DNA of 64,000 nt from Mesobacillus subterraneus (GTDB lineage: Bacteria > Bacillota > Bacilli > Bacillales > Cytobacillaceae): contig NZ_CP129019.1 in NCBI RefSeq assembly GCF_020524355.2, forward strand, positions 1,922,001 through 1,986,000, written 5' to 3'. The notes beneath the pieces were generated by a model. The model had not been told where the DNA came from. It searched no databases and saw only the letters and a program-made list of their open reading frames with translations. Position numbers and translations under genes: made by a program. Below are positions 26,360 through 36,752 of this stretch, piece after piece; the stretch's first letter is position 1, and each line of letters begins with the position of its first letter.

Positions 26360-27610
26360 TTACTTTTCTTCTGATAAATTGCTGAAACGAATATGGAAGG
26401 TTGTCCCGATACCAACCTGGCTTTTAACTTCTACTTTCCCTCTCATTGCACGAATGATGCTGAAAGTTACCATCATGCTAAGTCCTGTTCCGTGCTGTCC
26501 TTTTGTCGTGTAATATGGTTCTCCCAATCGGGCGATCTGCTCTTCTGTCATCCCGACTCCTGTATCTCTCACAAGGATATGGATTACAGTTCCGGTGCGG
26601 AAGGTTTGAACAATTAGTTCCCCGCCGTTTGGCATAGCCTCCAAACCGTTCTTGAACAAGTTGATGAATGCTTGCTTGAATTTAGAACGGTCCCCTGATA
26701 TAAATAATTCAGGATTGTATTTAGTCCTTATTTTTACTCCATTAAGGTTAGCCAAAGGATTAAGCACATTGAGAACCTGATTCAATTCCTTATCGACTTC
26801 GATTTCCTCTTCCTTTTCAAAAGCAGTCCTGGCAAAAGTAAGATAGTCATTAATGACCTTTTCAGCACGAATCAATTCCTGGACCGCAATATCGATGAAC
26901 TCCTTTTTCTTTTCATCCGGATAGTCTTTCTCACCGAGCAGCTGCAGAAATCCTTTCACAGTTGTCAGTGGATTACGTATTTCATGAGAAATTGCTGCAC
27001 TTAAATGACTGACGGCTTCAATTTTATCCGCCTTCGCTAGCCTTTGTCGGATAATGAAGGTTTGACGAATTGTCTCAATAGAATAGCTTACTAGACCTGA
27101 AGTTAATGCGGGAATCAAAATGAAGCTGATCCAAGCTTCTGGATGTTTGATTGGTTCACTAACTACTGTAACCAATTGCATTAGTACAAACGAAGTGATG
27201 ACGGTCACCAAAACAGAGATCCCGACCCTGCTGTTCAGAGTAAGCCTGTTAAACCAGGGATGAATCCATTTTAGAATGAGTGCAAGGCCTGCAAAGACCC
27301 CCACCGACACCCAGAAACCTTCGTTTATGCCTAAAAAGCCTCTCATTAGGATAGTGACACCTGCAAGGAGAAAACTATATCCTGTATAAAGACTTCCAAG
27401 AATCATGGGCACCTGTCGAAGATCAAAGTTAATGCCATCCTGAACTTGTACCGAAAAAATATAGCATGTAAAAATCGATATAATGAAATAGAATAATTGA
27501 TATCGTTCTCTGTTCTTTTCCTTCAATTGCCTTTCGATAATTAACTGTATAAAGAACAGAAGGACAAGAAGAAGTGAGAGATTCATTAATAAATGTTTTG
27601 TAGTTTCCAA
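26360..27610 (-). CDS. Sensor histidine kinase, KinB-like (5TM type)
   Basis: About 416 residues. Five to six membrane helices (residues ~1-190), resembling the 5TMR-LYT sensor region, are followed by the HisKA dimerisation box SAAISHEIRNPLTTVKGFL with the phosphorylated His, an N-box (NLFKNGLEAM) and G-boxes (DTGVGMTEEQI, YYTTKGQHGTGLSM). It resembles sporulation kinases of the KinB group and probably feeds a phosphorelay, since no response regulator gene is adjacent. TTG at 27610 after GGTGGTG fits the start of the first helix (METTKHLLMNLSLLLV). Confidence 0.87.
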   Translation of the reverse strand: METTKHLLMNLSLLLVLLFFIQLIIERQLKEKNRERYQLFYFIISIFTCYIFSVQVQDGINFDLRQVPMILGSLYTGYSFLLAGVTILMRGFLGINEGFWVSVGVFAGLALILKWIHPWFNRLTLNSRVGISVLVTVITSFVLMQLVTVVSEPIKHPEAWISFILIPALTSGLVSYSIETIRQTFIIRQRLAKADKIEAVSHLSAAISHEIRNPLTTVKGFLQLLGEKDYPDEKKKEFIDIAVQELIRAEKVINDYLTFARTAFEKEEEIEVDKELNQVLNVLNPLANLNGVKIRTKYNPELFISGDRSKFKQAFINLFKNGLEAMPNGGELIVQTFRTGTVIHILVRDTGVGMTEEQIARLGEPYYTTKGQHGTGLSMMVTFSIIRAMRGKVEVKSQVGIGTTFHIRFSNLSEEK

Positions 27611-27714
27611 TGCAACACCACCATAAGTACTAATTAAGATAGTATTATAATCCAGTGCGTAGCGCAAATTTTATCCAATTTCACCTTTCTATTCCATACC
27701 TTTTTAAAAAATGG

Positions 27715-28020
27715 GTGGATGATTTGATACTGTGGATAATCATTATATTGCTTTTGCTCATACTTATTGATGTTATAAGGCATCACAAGAAGATTAATAG
27801 GTTGAATACTTGTCTGAACCCTGTGACAGTTGGCTGTACTTAAACTGTACAAACCAGAAGCACTGCATGAAAATTGGGCTCTCGAACAGGTAAATAACAA
27901 ATATGTTCAAAATGGATATTCTCTAAAGGTTAACAACCTTGAGGAAGCACGACGTTAATTCCCAGATTTAAAAAACGATTCGCTACCCTATTACGCTATT
28001 TTCAATCATGAAAGATTGCT
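27715..28020 (+). pseudogene. Possible decayed small membrane-protein gene
   Basis: In the 480-bp gap upstream of the kinase, the plus strand first reads a hydrophobic helix (VDDLILWIIIILLLLILIDV then IRHHKKINRL). In a shifted frame it reads KPEALHENWALEQVNNKY and GYSLKVNNLEEARR, then after TAA FPDLKNDSLPYYAIFNHE. Composition looks protein-like on both sides of the breaks, but no start with a good ribosome binding site was found. Weak evidence; the segment may be non-coding. Confidence 0.3.
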
Positions 28021-28054
28021 ATACCGCTCCCCCTTTTACCCCTCCTGCTATACA

Positions 28055-28083
28055 AAAAAAAACAGCCTCACGTAGAAGCTGCT
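28055..28083 (-). terminator. Terminator of the DUF4145 gene
   Basis: GCAGC...GGCTG hairpin followed by a run of nine T on the minus strand. Confidence 0.65.
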
Positions 28084-28093
28084 TGAAGTCAAA

Positions 28094-28771
28094 TCAATTT
28101 AACTTTTTCTCAATTTGTTCGCGGGTCATTTCTATTTTTCCAGGCAATACGAATAGATATTGAATTAGATCCTCCAATAAGTCCATGATCAGTTCTGTCA
28201 TTTCATCATCCATCTCAGTTTCCAGCTCAAGCATTTTATAAAGACCGCCTCCAGATGCCATCAATGGACTTAATGAACTGACTGGTTTAACTAAATTGAT
28301 ATGGTCCGGAAGAATTTCGAATTGCTGGTCAAGAGTCAGGCCTTTGGCTTTTTCGCCTAAAAAGTTTTTAAGCACATTTTCTATGACACGCTTGGCGAGT
28401 ACAGCAGTCGCAGCATTCTCTTTTGAATGATGCACACTGACCGCAGATTTGTAAGCCCTAACCAATTCTTCAGGTATCTTTGGAATGTGTTCGATCTGGC
28501 TTGACGGATTTGTCGTGCTATGGGGATCATATATGTACACATCAGGCTGTGTCTCTTTATCCTTTGTAATGATTATAAATGGGACACTTTGTTTGCATGA
28601 GGGGCAAGCACTTTCCGTCATCAATCCATGTTTGCTGCTCTGATAGGTGGATTTAAGGACAAACTCAACTTTTTCTTTGCAATCTGGACAAATATTTTTA
28701 ATGCTTTTAGGGACCTTCAAATGTCCGAACTGACTGTACGCTGTAATCGAGCCGGGAAAGATTCGCCTCAT
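28094..28771 (-). CDS. DUF4145 protein with N-terminal zinc ribbon
   Basis: 225 residues. Two CxxC pairs (NICPDCKEK at ~28 and SACPSCKQS at ~55) form a likely zinc ribbon, followed by a helical DUF4145 domain (RVIENVLKNFLGEKAKGLTLDQQFEIL, ending with an acidic TEMDDEMTELIMDLLEDL). DUF4145 is often linked to nucleases and defence modules, but this one stands alone, and no nuclease partner is seen. ATG follows GAGAGGGGCACTAAA. Function unknown. Confidence 0.8.
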   Translation of the reverse strand: MRRIFPGSITAYSQFGHLKVPKSIKNICPDCKEKVEFVLKSTYQSSKHGLMTESACPSCKQSVPFIIITKDKETQPDVYIYDPHSTTNPSSQIEHIPKIPEELVRAYKSAVSVHHSKENAATAVLAKRVIENVLKNFLGEKAKGLTLDQQFEILPDHINLVKPVSSLSPLMASGGGLYKMLELETEMDDEMTELIMDLLEDLIQYLFVLPGKIEMTREQIEKKLN

Positions 28772-28883
28772 TTTAGTGCCCCTCTCTATAAATCAAATTT
28801 AAATAATTGTTAATTTCCATACTGTTTTCAAATTTATCCATATTTTTATATAACCCTAATATATAAAATGGAAACACCAAATT

Positions 28884-29843
28884 TTATCTATGGTTCAAAT
28901 GGTAATCAATTTGTTTTCCTAAAAGACCTGATATAAGTTCCAATGTGGTCAGAGAAGAAATATCGTACTCAAGAAGCGGCAAGTAAATTTTTCTCTGATT
29001 CTTGAATTTGTCTTTGATTTCATCAAGATATACTCGCTCGTTCACTCTTCGTTGCTCCATGAACCTTCCATCTGCTTCATCAGGGATGACTTTATTGATA
29101 ACGACCGAATGAACATGTATTCCATGCTGATGCAAAGTTTCGATAGCCTTGCTCGTTTCCAGGATTGGCAGACGCTCGCCGTTAAGCACAAATACATACT
29201 CGGTTTGTGTGTGATCAAGCAGGACTTCTCTTACACGCTTGAATCGGTTTTTCCGTTCATTAAGCTTATCATATAAAGGATCCTCGCTCATTTCACCATC
29301 GTTCATCCACTGTGCGTAATTCTCATTCGCTTTTTTGCGCCGTTCCAACAGGCCGTCCATCCAGACACCCATCAATTCCGGAAGTGTCAGGAGCCTGATT
29401 GTATGACCGGTTGGTGCTGTGTCAAATACTATGCCGTCATAGTTTGCAATTTCCTCAAGAATCAGTGAGGTGATTTTATCAAACAGCGCCGCTTCTTCTG
29501 CCCCAGGCGAGGATGCGGCCATATCAATCTGTCTGTTGACCTCTTCCAGCATCGTCGCTTTGACCAGGCCTTTCAGGTTGCCTTTTACTCCATTGATGTA
29601 ATTCCTTGATTCCTGTTCTGAATCAATTTCCAGTACGTCCAGGTTCTCTGTTGCTCTTTGGATTTTTCCCCCGCTGAAGTTACGATGAAATAAATCGCCT
29701 GTGTTATGGGCGGGGTCCGTCGAAACCAGCAGTATCTTTTTCCCTTTTTGCGCAAGAAAAAGCGCCATTGCCGCGGATGTTGTGCTTTTGCCAACGCCGC
29801 CTTTTCCTCCGATAAAAAAGACCTTTTTTTCCAGCATTTCCAA
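28884..29843 (-). CDS. ArsA/Get3-family ATPase
   Basis: 319-residue single-domain P-loop ATPase. The deviant Walker A FIGGKGGVGKSTTSAA is at the N-terminus; switch I DPAHNTGD and switch II/Walker B IVFDTAPTGHTIRLL follow. It lacks the Cys residues that bind As(III) in ArsA or zinc in Get3; in fact no Cys is seen. No arsB or arsR lies nearby, so arsenite export is unlikely. TTG at 29843 (7 bases after AGGAGG) is preferred to the ATG two codons later. It is third in the operon cstA, Cys-Cys small protein, ATPase (11-bp gap), which suggests a shared, unknown role. Confidence 0.85.
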   Translation of the reverse strand: MEMLEKKVFFIGGKGGVGKSTTSAAMALFLAQKGKKILLVSTDPAHNTGDLFHRNFSGGKIQRATENLDVLEIDSEQESRNYINGVKGNLKGLVKATMLEEVNRQIDMAASSPGAEEAALFDKITSLILEEIANYDGIVFDTAPTGHTIRLLTLPELMGVWMDGLLERRKKANENYAQWMNDGEMSEDPLYDKLNERKNRFKRVREVLLDHTQTEYVFVLNGERLPILETSKAIETLHQHGIHVHSVVINKVIPDEADGRFMEQRRVNERVYLDEIKDKFKNQRKIYLPLLEYDISSLTTLELISGLLGKQIDYHLNHR

Positions 29844-29854
29844 TACAGTTCCTC

Positions 29855-30118
29855 CTAACAGCAGCGTATTCCTTCTAGTGGGGATTTTTCCATCCCTGCT
29901 CTCAGATGCCAATCATGAAAACGCTCGATGATGACAGGATAGAGTTCAAGCGTGTAATAAAACGCCGGGTTCGGCAGGCCGAGCATTTCTGAAAAGCAAA
30001 GCAGCATAAACAGGTCCTCTTCATCCCTTAATTCACGAGCAATTTCAGTCCTGTGCGGCTGTCTGAGAATCTCGTCATATAATGCTATGGCTCGCTTGAA
30101 TTGATCGTAAAAACCCAT
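29855..30118 (-). CDS. Small protein ending in Cys-Cys (cory-CC-star type)
   Basis: 87 residues, mostly helical: MGFYDQFKRAIALYDEILRQ, RDEEDLFMLLCFSEMLGLPN, then FYYTLELYP and FHDWHLRAGMEKSPLEGIRCC, ending at the Cys-Cys pair directly before the stop. From memory this resembles the NCBI family called cory-CC-star; its function is not known to me. ATG at 30118 follows GGGAGGTAAGCGCG. It lies between cstA and the ArsA-like ATPase in one transcription unit, so a metal-, thiol- or membrane-insertion role together with the ATPase is possible. Confidence 0.75.
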   Translation of the reverse strand: MGFYDQFKRAIALYDEILRQPHRTEIARELRDEEDLFMLLCFSEMLGLPNPAFYYTLELYPVIIERFHDWHLRAGMEKSPLEGIRCC

Positions 30119-30149
30119 CGCGCTTACCTCCCTTTCAAAAATAACAATA

Positions 30150-30169
30150 GAGACCGGTAGCCCGGTCTC
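30150..30169 (-). terminator. Hairpin between cstA and the small gene
   Basis: GAGACCGG-4 nt-CCGGTCTC stem in the 58-bp gap. There is no clean T-run, so it is probably a partial attenuator or mRNA-stabilising hairpin rather than a full terminator. Confidence 0.5.
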
Positions 30170-30176
30170 CACTGCA

Positions 30177-31919
30177 TTACATTTCCTTGCTCAATGGCGG
30201 CGGGTTATTCCTGCTGAAGGCTGAGATTGCCTCGATGATGATCCAGAATACAAATATCAGAATCAGTCCTCCAATACCAAAGAGCAGCATGTTCAGCTCA
30301 CCGTTTCCATATCCGGACCACTGGAAAACGACCTGCTGAATCATTGCCCAAAGAGTCATGAAGAATACGAAAACCATCGGGATGAAAGTCACTAGATAGT
30401 TTCTTCCCTGACGTTTCAGCCAAATGGAAACAAGCAGAAGGCTGACTCCAGCCAAAAGCTGGTTGCTTGTTCCGAACAGCTGCCACAATAAGTATCCCCC
30501 GGAACCGAATCCATTAGGTCCTTTTGGCAATAGAACTAGGGCAGCACTGGAAACAACCGCAACAGTTGTAGCCACATGAGTCTTTGTCAGAGCCTTGACA
30601 TTGTACTCGCTTCCGATTTCAGCGATGATGTAGCGCATTAATCTTACTGACGTGTCCAAAGTTGTTGCGGCAAAGCTGACAACAATAATTGAAACAATCG
30701 TCCTTGCAATGTCAGCTGGAATCCAGATCCCGGTCGCAAGCTGGGCGGCGCCATTGATGAAGTTGCCAAGACCGCCTGCGCTTGCAGCAGCAAAACTAGA
30801 ATATGCAGCAGTGAAATCGGCTTTTGTCGCAAACACAGTAACAACAGCAATAATGGCAATAAGGGCAAGGACACCTTCTCCAACTGCACCAAGATAACCG
30901 ACAAAGCGGGCATCCGTTTCTTTTTCCAACTGTTTAGAGGATGTTCCTGAAGAAACAAGTCCATGGAATCCAGAAATGGCACCACAGGCAATTGTAATGA
31001 ATAAGAGCGGGAACCAGGAAACGTCCGTGGCTGCACCGTTCATTGCTGGTGCTGTAACCTTAGGCTGAAGGAAAATCAATCCTGCATACAAAATGAACAA
31101 GCCTACAACCAATTGATGTGAATTAATATAATCGCGTGGCTGTAGAAGCTTCCAGACAGGCAGAGTCGAGGCAATGTAAACATAAACCATCAACACGAGA
31201 ATCCAGACCAAGAATGCCATGGATACACCACTTAGTCCAAACATGACGGTATTCTCCGCACCGCCAAAGTAGTTAACTAGATCGATTTGCAATGCCGGAA
31301 CACGGCTGGCAAGAATGGCTGCCCCATACATGACGGCCAGTGCGATCAAGGAAGGCAGGAGCATTCCCTTCTTCTTTTTATAAACAGCATAACCAATCCA
31401 AATTGCAAGTGGTATCTGTAGGAATACGGATAGAACACTCGCGGGGAATTTTACAAACAAGTTGGCAATGACCCATGCAAAAACGGCGTTAACCATCAAC
31501 ACAAGGATTAAAATAATGAATAAGAACATGATTTTTGCACGTTTTCCAATCAGCTTGTTTGTGATTGTACCGACTGACTGTCCTTTATTTCTGACTGAAA
31601 GGACTAGAGTTCCGAAGTCATGGACACCTGCTGCGAATACTGTACCCAATGTCACCCATAGGAATGCAGGAAGCCATCCCCAATACACGGCAATCGCTGG
31701 CCCAACAATTGGAGCTGCCCCGGCTACAGACGTAAAGTGGTGTCCCCAAAGGATCATCTTCTTTGTTGGGACAAAGTCAACCCCGTCCGAATATTGGTGT
31801 GCCGGTGTCACGTAATTCGGATCGAGGCGGTAAATCTTTTCAGCTACCCACTTTGAATAGAAGCGGTAGCCGATTGTAAAGACGATCATTCCGATCACGG
31901 CTAACCATAAAGAGTTCAT
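30177..31919 (-). CDS. cstA: Carbon starvation protein CstA (peptide/pyruvate transporter)
   Basis: 580-residue polytopic membrane protein with ~16 hydrophobic helices. Conserved CstA segments include WGHHFTSVAGAAPIVGPAIAVYWGW near the N-terminus, GTVFAAGVHDFGTL, SGFHGLVSSGTSSKQ and GSGGYLLWQLFGTSNQLLAG. Family members take up peptides or pyruvate under starvation. ATG follows AGGAGGTAAAAA. It heads an operon with the Cys-Cys small protein and ArsA-like ATPase; the usual YbdD-type CstA partner was not found. The start of transcription must lie in the 32-kb intergenic gap shared with the divergent protease. Confidence 0.93.
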   Translation of the reverse strand: MNSLWLAVIGMIVFTIGYRFYSKWVAEKIYRLDPNYVTPAHQYSDGVDFVPTKKMILWGHHFTSVAGAAPIVGPAIAVYWGWLPAFLWVTLGTVFAAGVHDFGTLVLSVRNKGQSVGTITNKLIGKRAKIMFLFIILILVLMVNAVFAWVIANLFVKFPASVLSVFLQIPLAIWIGYAVYKKKKGMLLPSLIALAVMYGAAILASRVPALQIDLVNYFGGAENTVMFGLSGVSMAFLVWILVLMVYVYIASTLPVWKLLQPRDYINSHQLVVGLFILYAGLIFLQPKVTAPAMNGAATDVSWFPLLFITIACGAISGFHGLVSSGTSSKQLEKETDARFVGYLGAVGEGVLALIAIIAVVTVFATKADFTAAYSSFAAASAGGLGNFINGAAQLATGIWIPADIARTIVSIIVVSFAATTLDTSVRLMRYIIAEIGSEYNVKALTKTHVATTVAVVSSAALVLLPKGPNGFGSGGYLLWQLFGTSNQLLAGVSLLLVSIWLKRQGRNYLVTFIPMVFVFFMTLWAMIQQVVFQWSGYGNGELNMLLFGIGGLILIFVFWIIIEAISAFSRNNPPPLSKEM

Positions 31920-32085
31920 TTTTTTACCTCCTTTTTTATGAGTTGGTACTACAACTTAATAATAAGAAGATGTTACTTAATTAGTCAATAAATTCTGACT
32001 ACATTACAATGAAGTTTATGATAGCGCCCTTCTTTAGCTAAAAAATTTTCCCAACATACAAATTCGACATTTTGCGACTTAGTTG

Positions 32086-32114
32086 TTGAAATGTTCAGAT
32101 TATTAGAGTATAAA
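32086..32114 (+). promoter_or_regulatory. Sigma-A promoter of the neutral protease
   Basis: TTGAAA, 17 bp, TATAAA, about 55 bp before the TTG start. Confidence 0.6.
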
Positions 32115-32144
32115 TATGATAATCTACTAATGATTATTAGCTAG

Positions 32145-33794
<1,650 letters not shown>

Positions 33795-33813
33795 TAGCTT
33801 TATATTTAGCGAG

Positions 33814-33849
33814 ACTGGCTCATTTAAAAACGTGGACCAGTTTTTTTTT
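33814..33849 (+). terminator. Terminator of the protease gene
   Basis: ACTGG...CCAGT hairpin followed by nine T. Confidence 0.65.
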
Positions 33850-33902
33850 GTTAAGCGTACACTTTTTTAAGTGTGGCTAACTGCAGGTAGTTTTCTTAAT
33901 CA

Positions 33903-33939
33903 AGCTCCAGCGCCCAGACCCTCGAGACGCTTCGGTCCT
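33903..33939 (+). repeat. Dispersed intergenic repeat, copy 1
   Basis: AGCTCCAGCGCC...CGCTTCGGTCCT, 37 bp, GC-rich against an AT-rich background. Copy 2 (inverted, three differences) is at 54171-54207. I recall similar elements being common between genes in some Bacillaceae. The rest of the 660-bp gene-free stretch to 34455 holds the S-box leader. Confidence 0.7.
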
Positions 33940-34104
33940 GGGAATGAAGCCCCTGTTCCACGAAAAGCTGTCATAAAAACAACAGAATCTTGACTGCTTC
34001 ACCTACATATCCAGAAAAGCTGTCAAAATAGAATCCCTATGCCAGGCTAAACTTTACACCATAGTTACTTTTCACCTATTTACTTCACCGCTTTAATTTA
34101 ATGA

Positions 34105-34133
34105 TTGACATTCCGTATTAATAGCTGTACTAT
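34105..34133 (+). promoter_or_regulatory. Sigma-A promoter of the methionine operon
   Basis: TTGACA (34105-34110), 17 bp, TACTAT (34128-34133), about 30 bp before the S-box aptamer. Confidence 0.7.
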
Positions 34134-34164
34134 TTAGAGAAATTTAATAATTCAATATTATGAC

Positions 34165-34278
34165 ATCTTATCCAGAGAAGCTGAGGGTTCTGGACCTGTG
34201 AAGCTTCAGCAACCTTCAACCATTTTTGTTGAAAAGGTGCTAATTCCAGCAAGTTTTTAAAACTTGGCAGATAAGAAG
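34165..34278 (+). promoter_or_regulatory. SAM-I (S-box) riboswitch aptamer
   Basis: S-box conserved elements appear in order: P1 5' strand ATCTTATC, AGAGAAGCTGAGGG, the GACCTGTGAAGC core, CAGCAACC, the P3/P4 segments with AAGGTGCTAATTCCAGC, and the P1 3' strand GCAGATAAGA. Binding of S-adenosylmethionine is expected to stabilise P1 and let the downstream terminator form, switching off the metI-metC-yitJ-metH operon. Confidence 0.92.
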
Positions 34279-34294
34279 AATGGCTATTAACTGT

Positions 34295-34326
34295 AAAGTC
34301 TTCTTCTAAAGAAGGCTTTTTTTGTT
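34295..34326 (+). terminator. S-box leader terminator
   Basis: AAAGTCTTCTT-4 nt-AGAAGGCTTT followed by T4; it is the regulated terminator of the S-box leader, 120 bp before metI. Confidence 0.85.
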
Positions 34327-34455
34327 TTATTAGGGACCTCACACTGCACTGACTTTTTGGATCATTGTAGATTAAGCCCCTTTTAAGTCGATAATCTCGT
34401 CTTTTCCCCTAAAACAAAAACTGCCGTCTGACTACAACCAATAGGAGTGAGCAAA

Positions 34456-35571
34456 TTGGCAGAAATGGATACGAAATTAGCCCAGCTTGGTAACAGAAGT
34501 GAAACATCTACAGGAGCGGTCAATCCACCAATCTATTTAACGACCGCCTACCGCCATGAAGAGATTGGACAGTCCAGCGGTTATGATTATGTGCGCACCG
34601 GCAACCCGACTCGCGAAATTCTTGAGAACGCGATTGCAGACCTGGAGGAAGGTGACCGCGGCTTTGCCTGCAGCTCAGGAATGGCAGCAATTTGGACAGT
34701 TCTCTCCTTATTCGAGCACGGGGATGAATGGATTGTCTCAAAAGATTTATACGGGGGCACTTATCGTCTCCTAGAACAAGGCTTCAGAAAGTGGGGATTA
34801 AATAGTACATATGCAGACATGGCGAATTTAAACGAAATCAAATCAGCGATCAATCATAGTACGAAGGCTCTTTTTGTGGAAACCCCGACGAATCCGCTCA
34901 TGGAACAAGCTAATATTGAAGCAATAGCAAAAATAACAAAAGAACACGGTATTTTATTGATTGTGGATAATACCTTCTATACTCCCCTGCTGCAAAAACC
35001 AATCACACTTGGAGCGGATATCGTCATCCACAGTGCCACGAAATATCTTGGCGGGCATAATGATGTCCTTGCTGGTCTGATTGTTGCCAGGGGACAGCAG
35101 TTATGTGATTCTCTTTTCCTTCATCAAAATGGCGGCGGTGCGGTATTAAGTCCATTCGATTCCTGGCTGCTTATCCGCGGGATGAAGACTCTGGCATTAA
35201 GGATGGAACGACACGAGCAAAATGCCAGGGAACTTGTGGATTATTTACAGGGGCACAATGCAGTGAGAGATGTCCTGTATCCCGGAAGAGGCGGGATGAT
35301 ATCCTTCAGGGTTCACTCCTCTGCCATGGTCAATCCATTTTTAAAAAGTCTTTCCACAATCACTTTTGCTGAAAGTCTCGGCGGTGTCGAAAGTTTCATT
35401 ACCTACCCTGCAACCCAGACTCACGCCGACATTCCGGCTGAAATACGTGAAAAAACCGGTGTGTGTGACCGACTTCTCCGATTTTCGGTTGGAATCGAGA
35501 ACATGGAAGATTTGATAGAGGATTTGGAAAAAGCTTTTAAAAAGGCGCTTCAGGAGGCAGAAGTTCTATGA
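34456..35571 (+). CDS. metI: MetI: cystathionine gamma-synthase / O-acetylhomoserine thiolyase
   Basis: 371-residue PLP enzyme of the Cys/Met metabolism family. It makes cystathionine (or homocysteine) from an activated homoserine. Motifs are YVRTGNPTR, CSSGMAAI, ETPTNPL and the PLP-Lys site in IHSATKYLGGHND (~residue 195). TTG at 34456 has AGGAG at good spacing; the GTG 9 bases upstream is too close. It is first in the S-box operon, and its stop overlaps the metC start (ATGA). Confidence 0.92.
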   Translation: MAEMDTKLAQLGNRSETSTGAVNPPIYLTTAYRHEEIGQSSGYDYVRTGNPTREILENAIADLEEGDRGFACSSGMAAIWTVLSLFEHGDEWIVSKDLYGGTYRLLEQGFRKWGLNSTYADMANLNEIKSAINHSTKALFVETPTNPLMEQANIEAIAKITKEHGILLIVDNTFYTPLLQKPITLGADIVIHSATKYLGGHNDVLAGLIVARGQQLCDSLFLHQNGGGAVLSPFDSWLLIRGMKTLALRMERHEQNARELVDYLQGHNAVRDVLYPGRGGMISFRVHSSAMVNPFLKSLSTITFAESLGGVESFITYPATQTHADIPAEIREKTGVCDRLLRFSVGIENMEDLIEDLEKAFKKALQEAEVL

Positions 35572-36752
35572 CTCAGCGATATACATTCGAAACCCAGTTG
35601 CTCCATAACAAGCATAAAGTCGATCCAGCAACTGGCGGAGTCAGCGTACCGATCCAGCATGCCTCCACCTTCCATCAGCAATCTGCAGAACAGTTCGGGA
35701 AATATGATTACAGCCGCAGCCTTAACCCGACAAGAGAAGCGCTTGAGGAAATCATCTCCGAACTCGAGGGCGGTGTAAGGGGCTTTGCCTTTTCTTCTGG
35801 GATGGCTGCCATCTCAACTGCCTTTTTGCTTCTTTCGCAGGGAGATCACGTGATCGTGACCGAAGATGTTTATGGCGGGACTTATCGGATGGTTACACAG
35901 GTATTGAACCGTTTTGGAATTGAGCATACTTTTGTCGATATGACTGATCTTGACGCGGTGGAACAAGCGATGAGGCCAAACACAGCATTGCTTTATGCAG
36001 AAACACCTTCTAATCCGCTGCTAAAGGTATCAGATATTCAGGCTATCAGCGATATTGCAAAGAAAAACGGCGCCTATACATTTGTCGACAATACTTTCAT
36101 GACTCCCTACTTGCAGCGACCGTTGGAACTTGGAGCTGATATTGTCCTTCACAGCGCGACAAAGTTTCTGTCCGGCCACAGTGATACAGTCGCAGGTCTG
36201 GCAGTAGTTAAGGATGAAGAACTGGCAAACAGGCTTTATTCCCTGCAGAATTCTTTCGGGGCTGTCCTCGGGGTCCAGGATGCATGGCTTGTTATGAGAG
36301 GTATCAAAACCCTGTCAGTCAGAATGAATCAATCTCAGGAAAGCGCAAAGAAAATTGCTAGCTTTTTAAAAGATCAGCCTTTAATCAAGAATGTCTTTTA
36401 CCCTGACCTTGCAGATCATCCGCAGTCAGAGCTTCAGATACAGCAGGCATACGGGCCCGGTGCGGTTCTTTCCTTTGAAATTGAAAATGCTGAGGTTTTA
36501 TCCAGATTTATAGAACAAGTGAAACTGCCTGTTTTTGCAGTCAGCCTCGGAGCGGTAGAATCCATCCTTTCCTACCCTGCAAAAATGTCACATGCAGCAA
36601 TGCCACCGGAAGAACGGCAGAAACGCGGAATCGGCGATGGCCTCCTTCGTTTATCAGTCGGACTTGAAAGTGCAGATGACTTGATCGCAGACATTGAGCA
36701 GGCTTTGAATTGCATAGGAACTTTAAGCCTACATAAGGAGGAAGTCAAATGA
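35568..36752 (+). CDS. metC: MetC: cystathionine beta-lyase
   Basis: 394-residue PLP enzyme of the same family as metI, likely splitting cystathionine into homocysteine, pyruvate and ammonia. Motifs: YDYSRSLNPTREALE, SSGMAAI, ETPSNPLL and the PLP-Lys site LHSATKFLSGHSDTVAG (~residue 202). ATG after CAGGAGGCAGAAGTTCT, overlapping the metI stop by 4 bases. The order metI-metC agrees with B. subtilis; gamma-synthase versus beta-lyase roles are assigned by that order. Confidence 0.9.
   Translation: MTQRYTFETQLLHNKHKVDPATGGVSVPIQHASTFHQQSAEQFGKYDYSRSLNPTREALEEIISELEGGVRGFAFSSGMAAISTAFLLLSQGDHVIVTEDVYGGTYRMVTQVLNRFGIEHTFVDMTDLDAVEQAMRPNTALLYAETPSNPLLKVSDIQAISDIAKKNGAYTFVDNTFMTPYLQRPLELGADIVLHSATKFLSGHSDTVAGLAVVKDEELANRLYSLQNSFGAVLGVQDAWLVMRGIKTLSVRMNQSQESAKKIASFLKDQPLIKNVFYPDLADHPQSELQIQQAYGPGAVLSFEIENAEVLSRFIEQVKLPVFAVSLGAVESILSYPAKMSHAAMPPEERQKRGIGDGLLRLSVGLESADDLIADIEQALNCIGTLSLHKEEVK

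Noticed and set aside
28094..28771. Defence island around the DUF4145 gene
   Set aside because: Neighbours are a kinase and the cstA operon; no nuclease, helicase or methylase partner is present.
28884..29843. Arsenite pump ATPase (arsA proper)
   Set aside because: No As-binding cysteines, single domain only, and no ars genes nearby; kept as ArsA/Get3-family ATPase of unknown role.
34130..34342. 70-codon minus-strand frame in the S-box leader
   Set aside because: It overlaps the structured riboswitch and terminator; coding is not credible.
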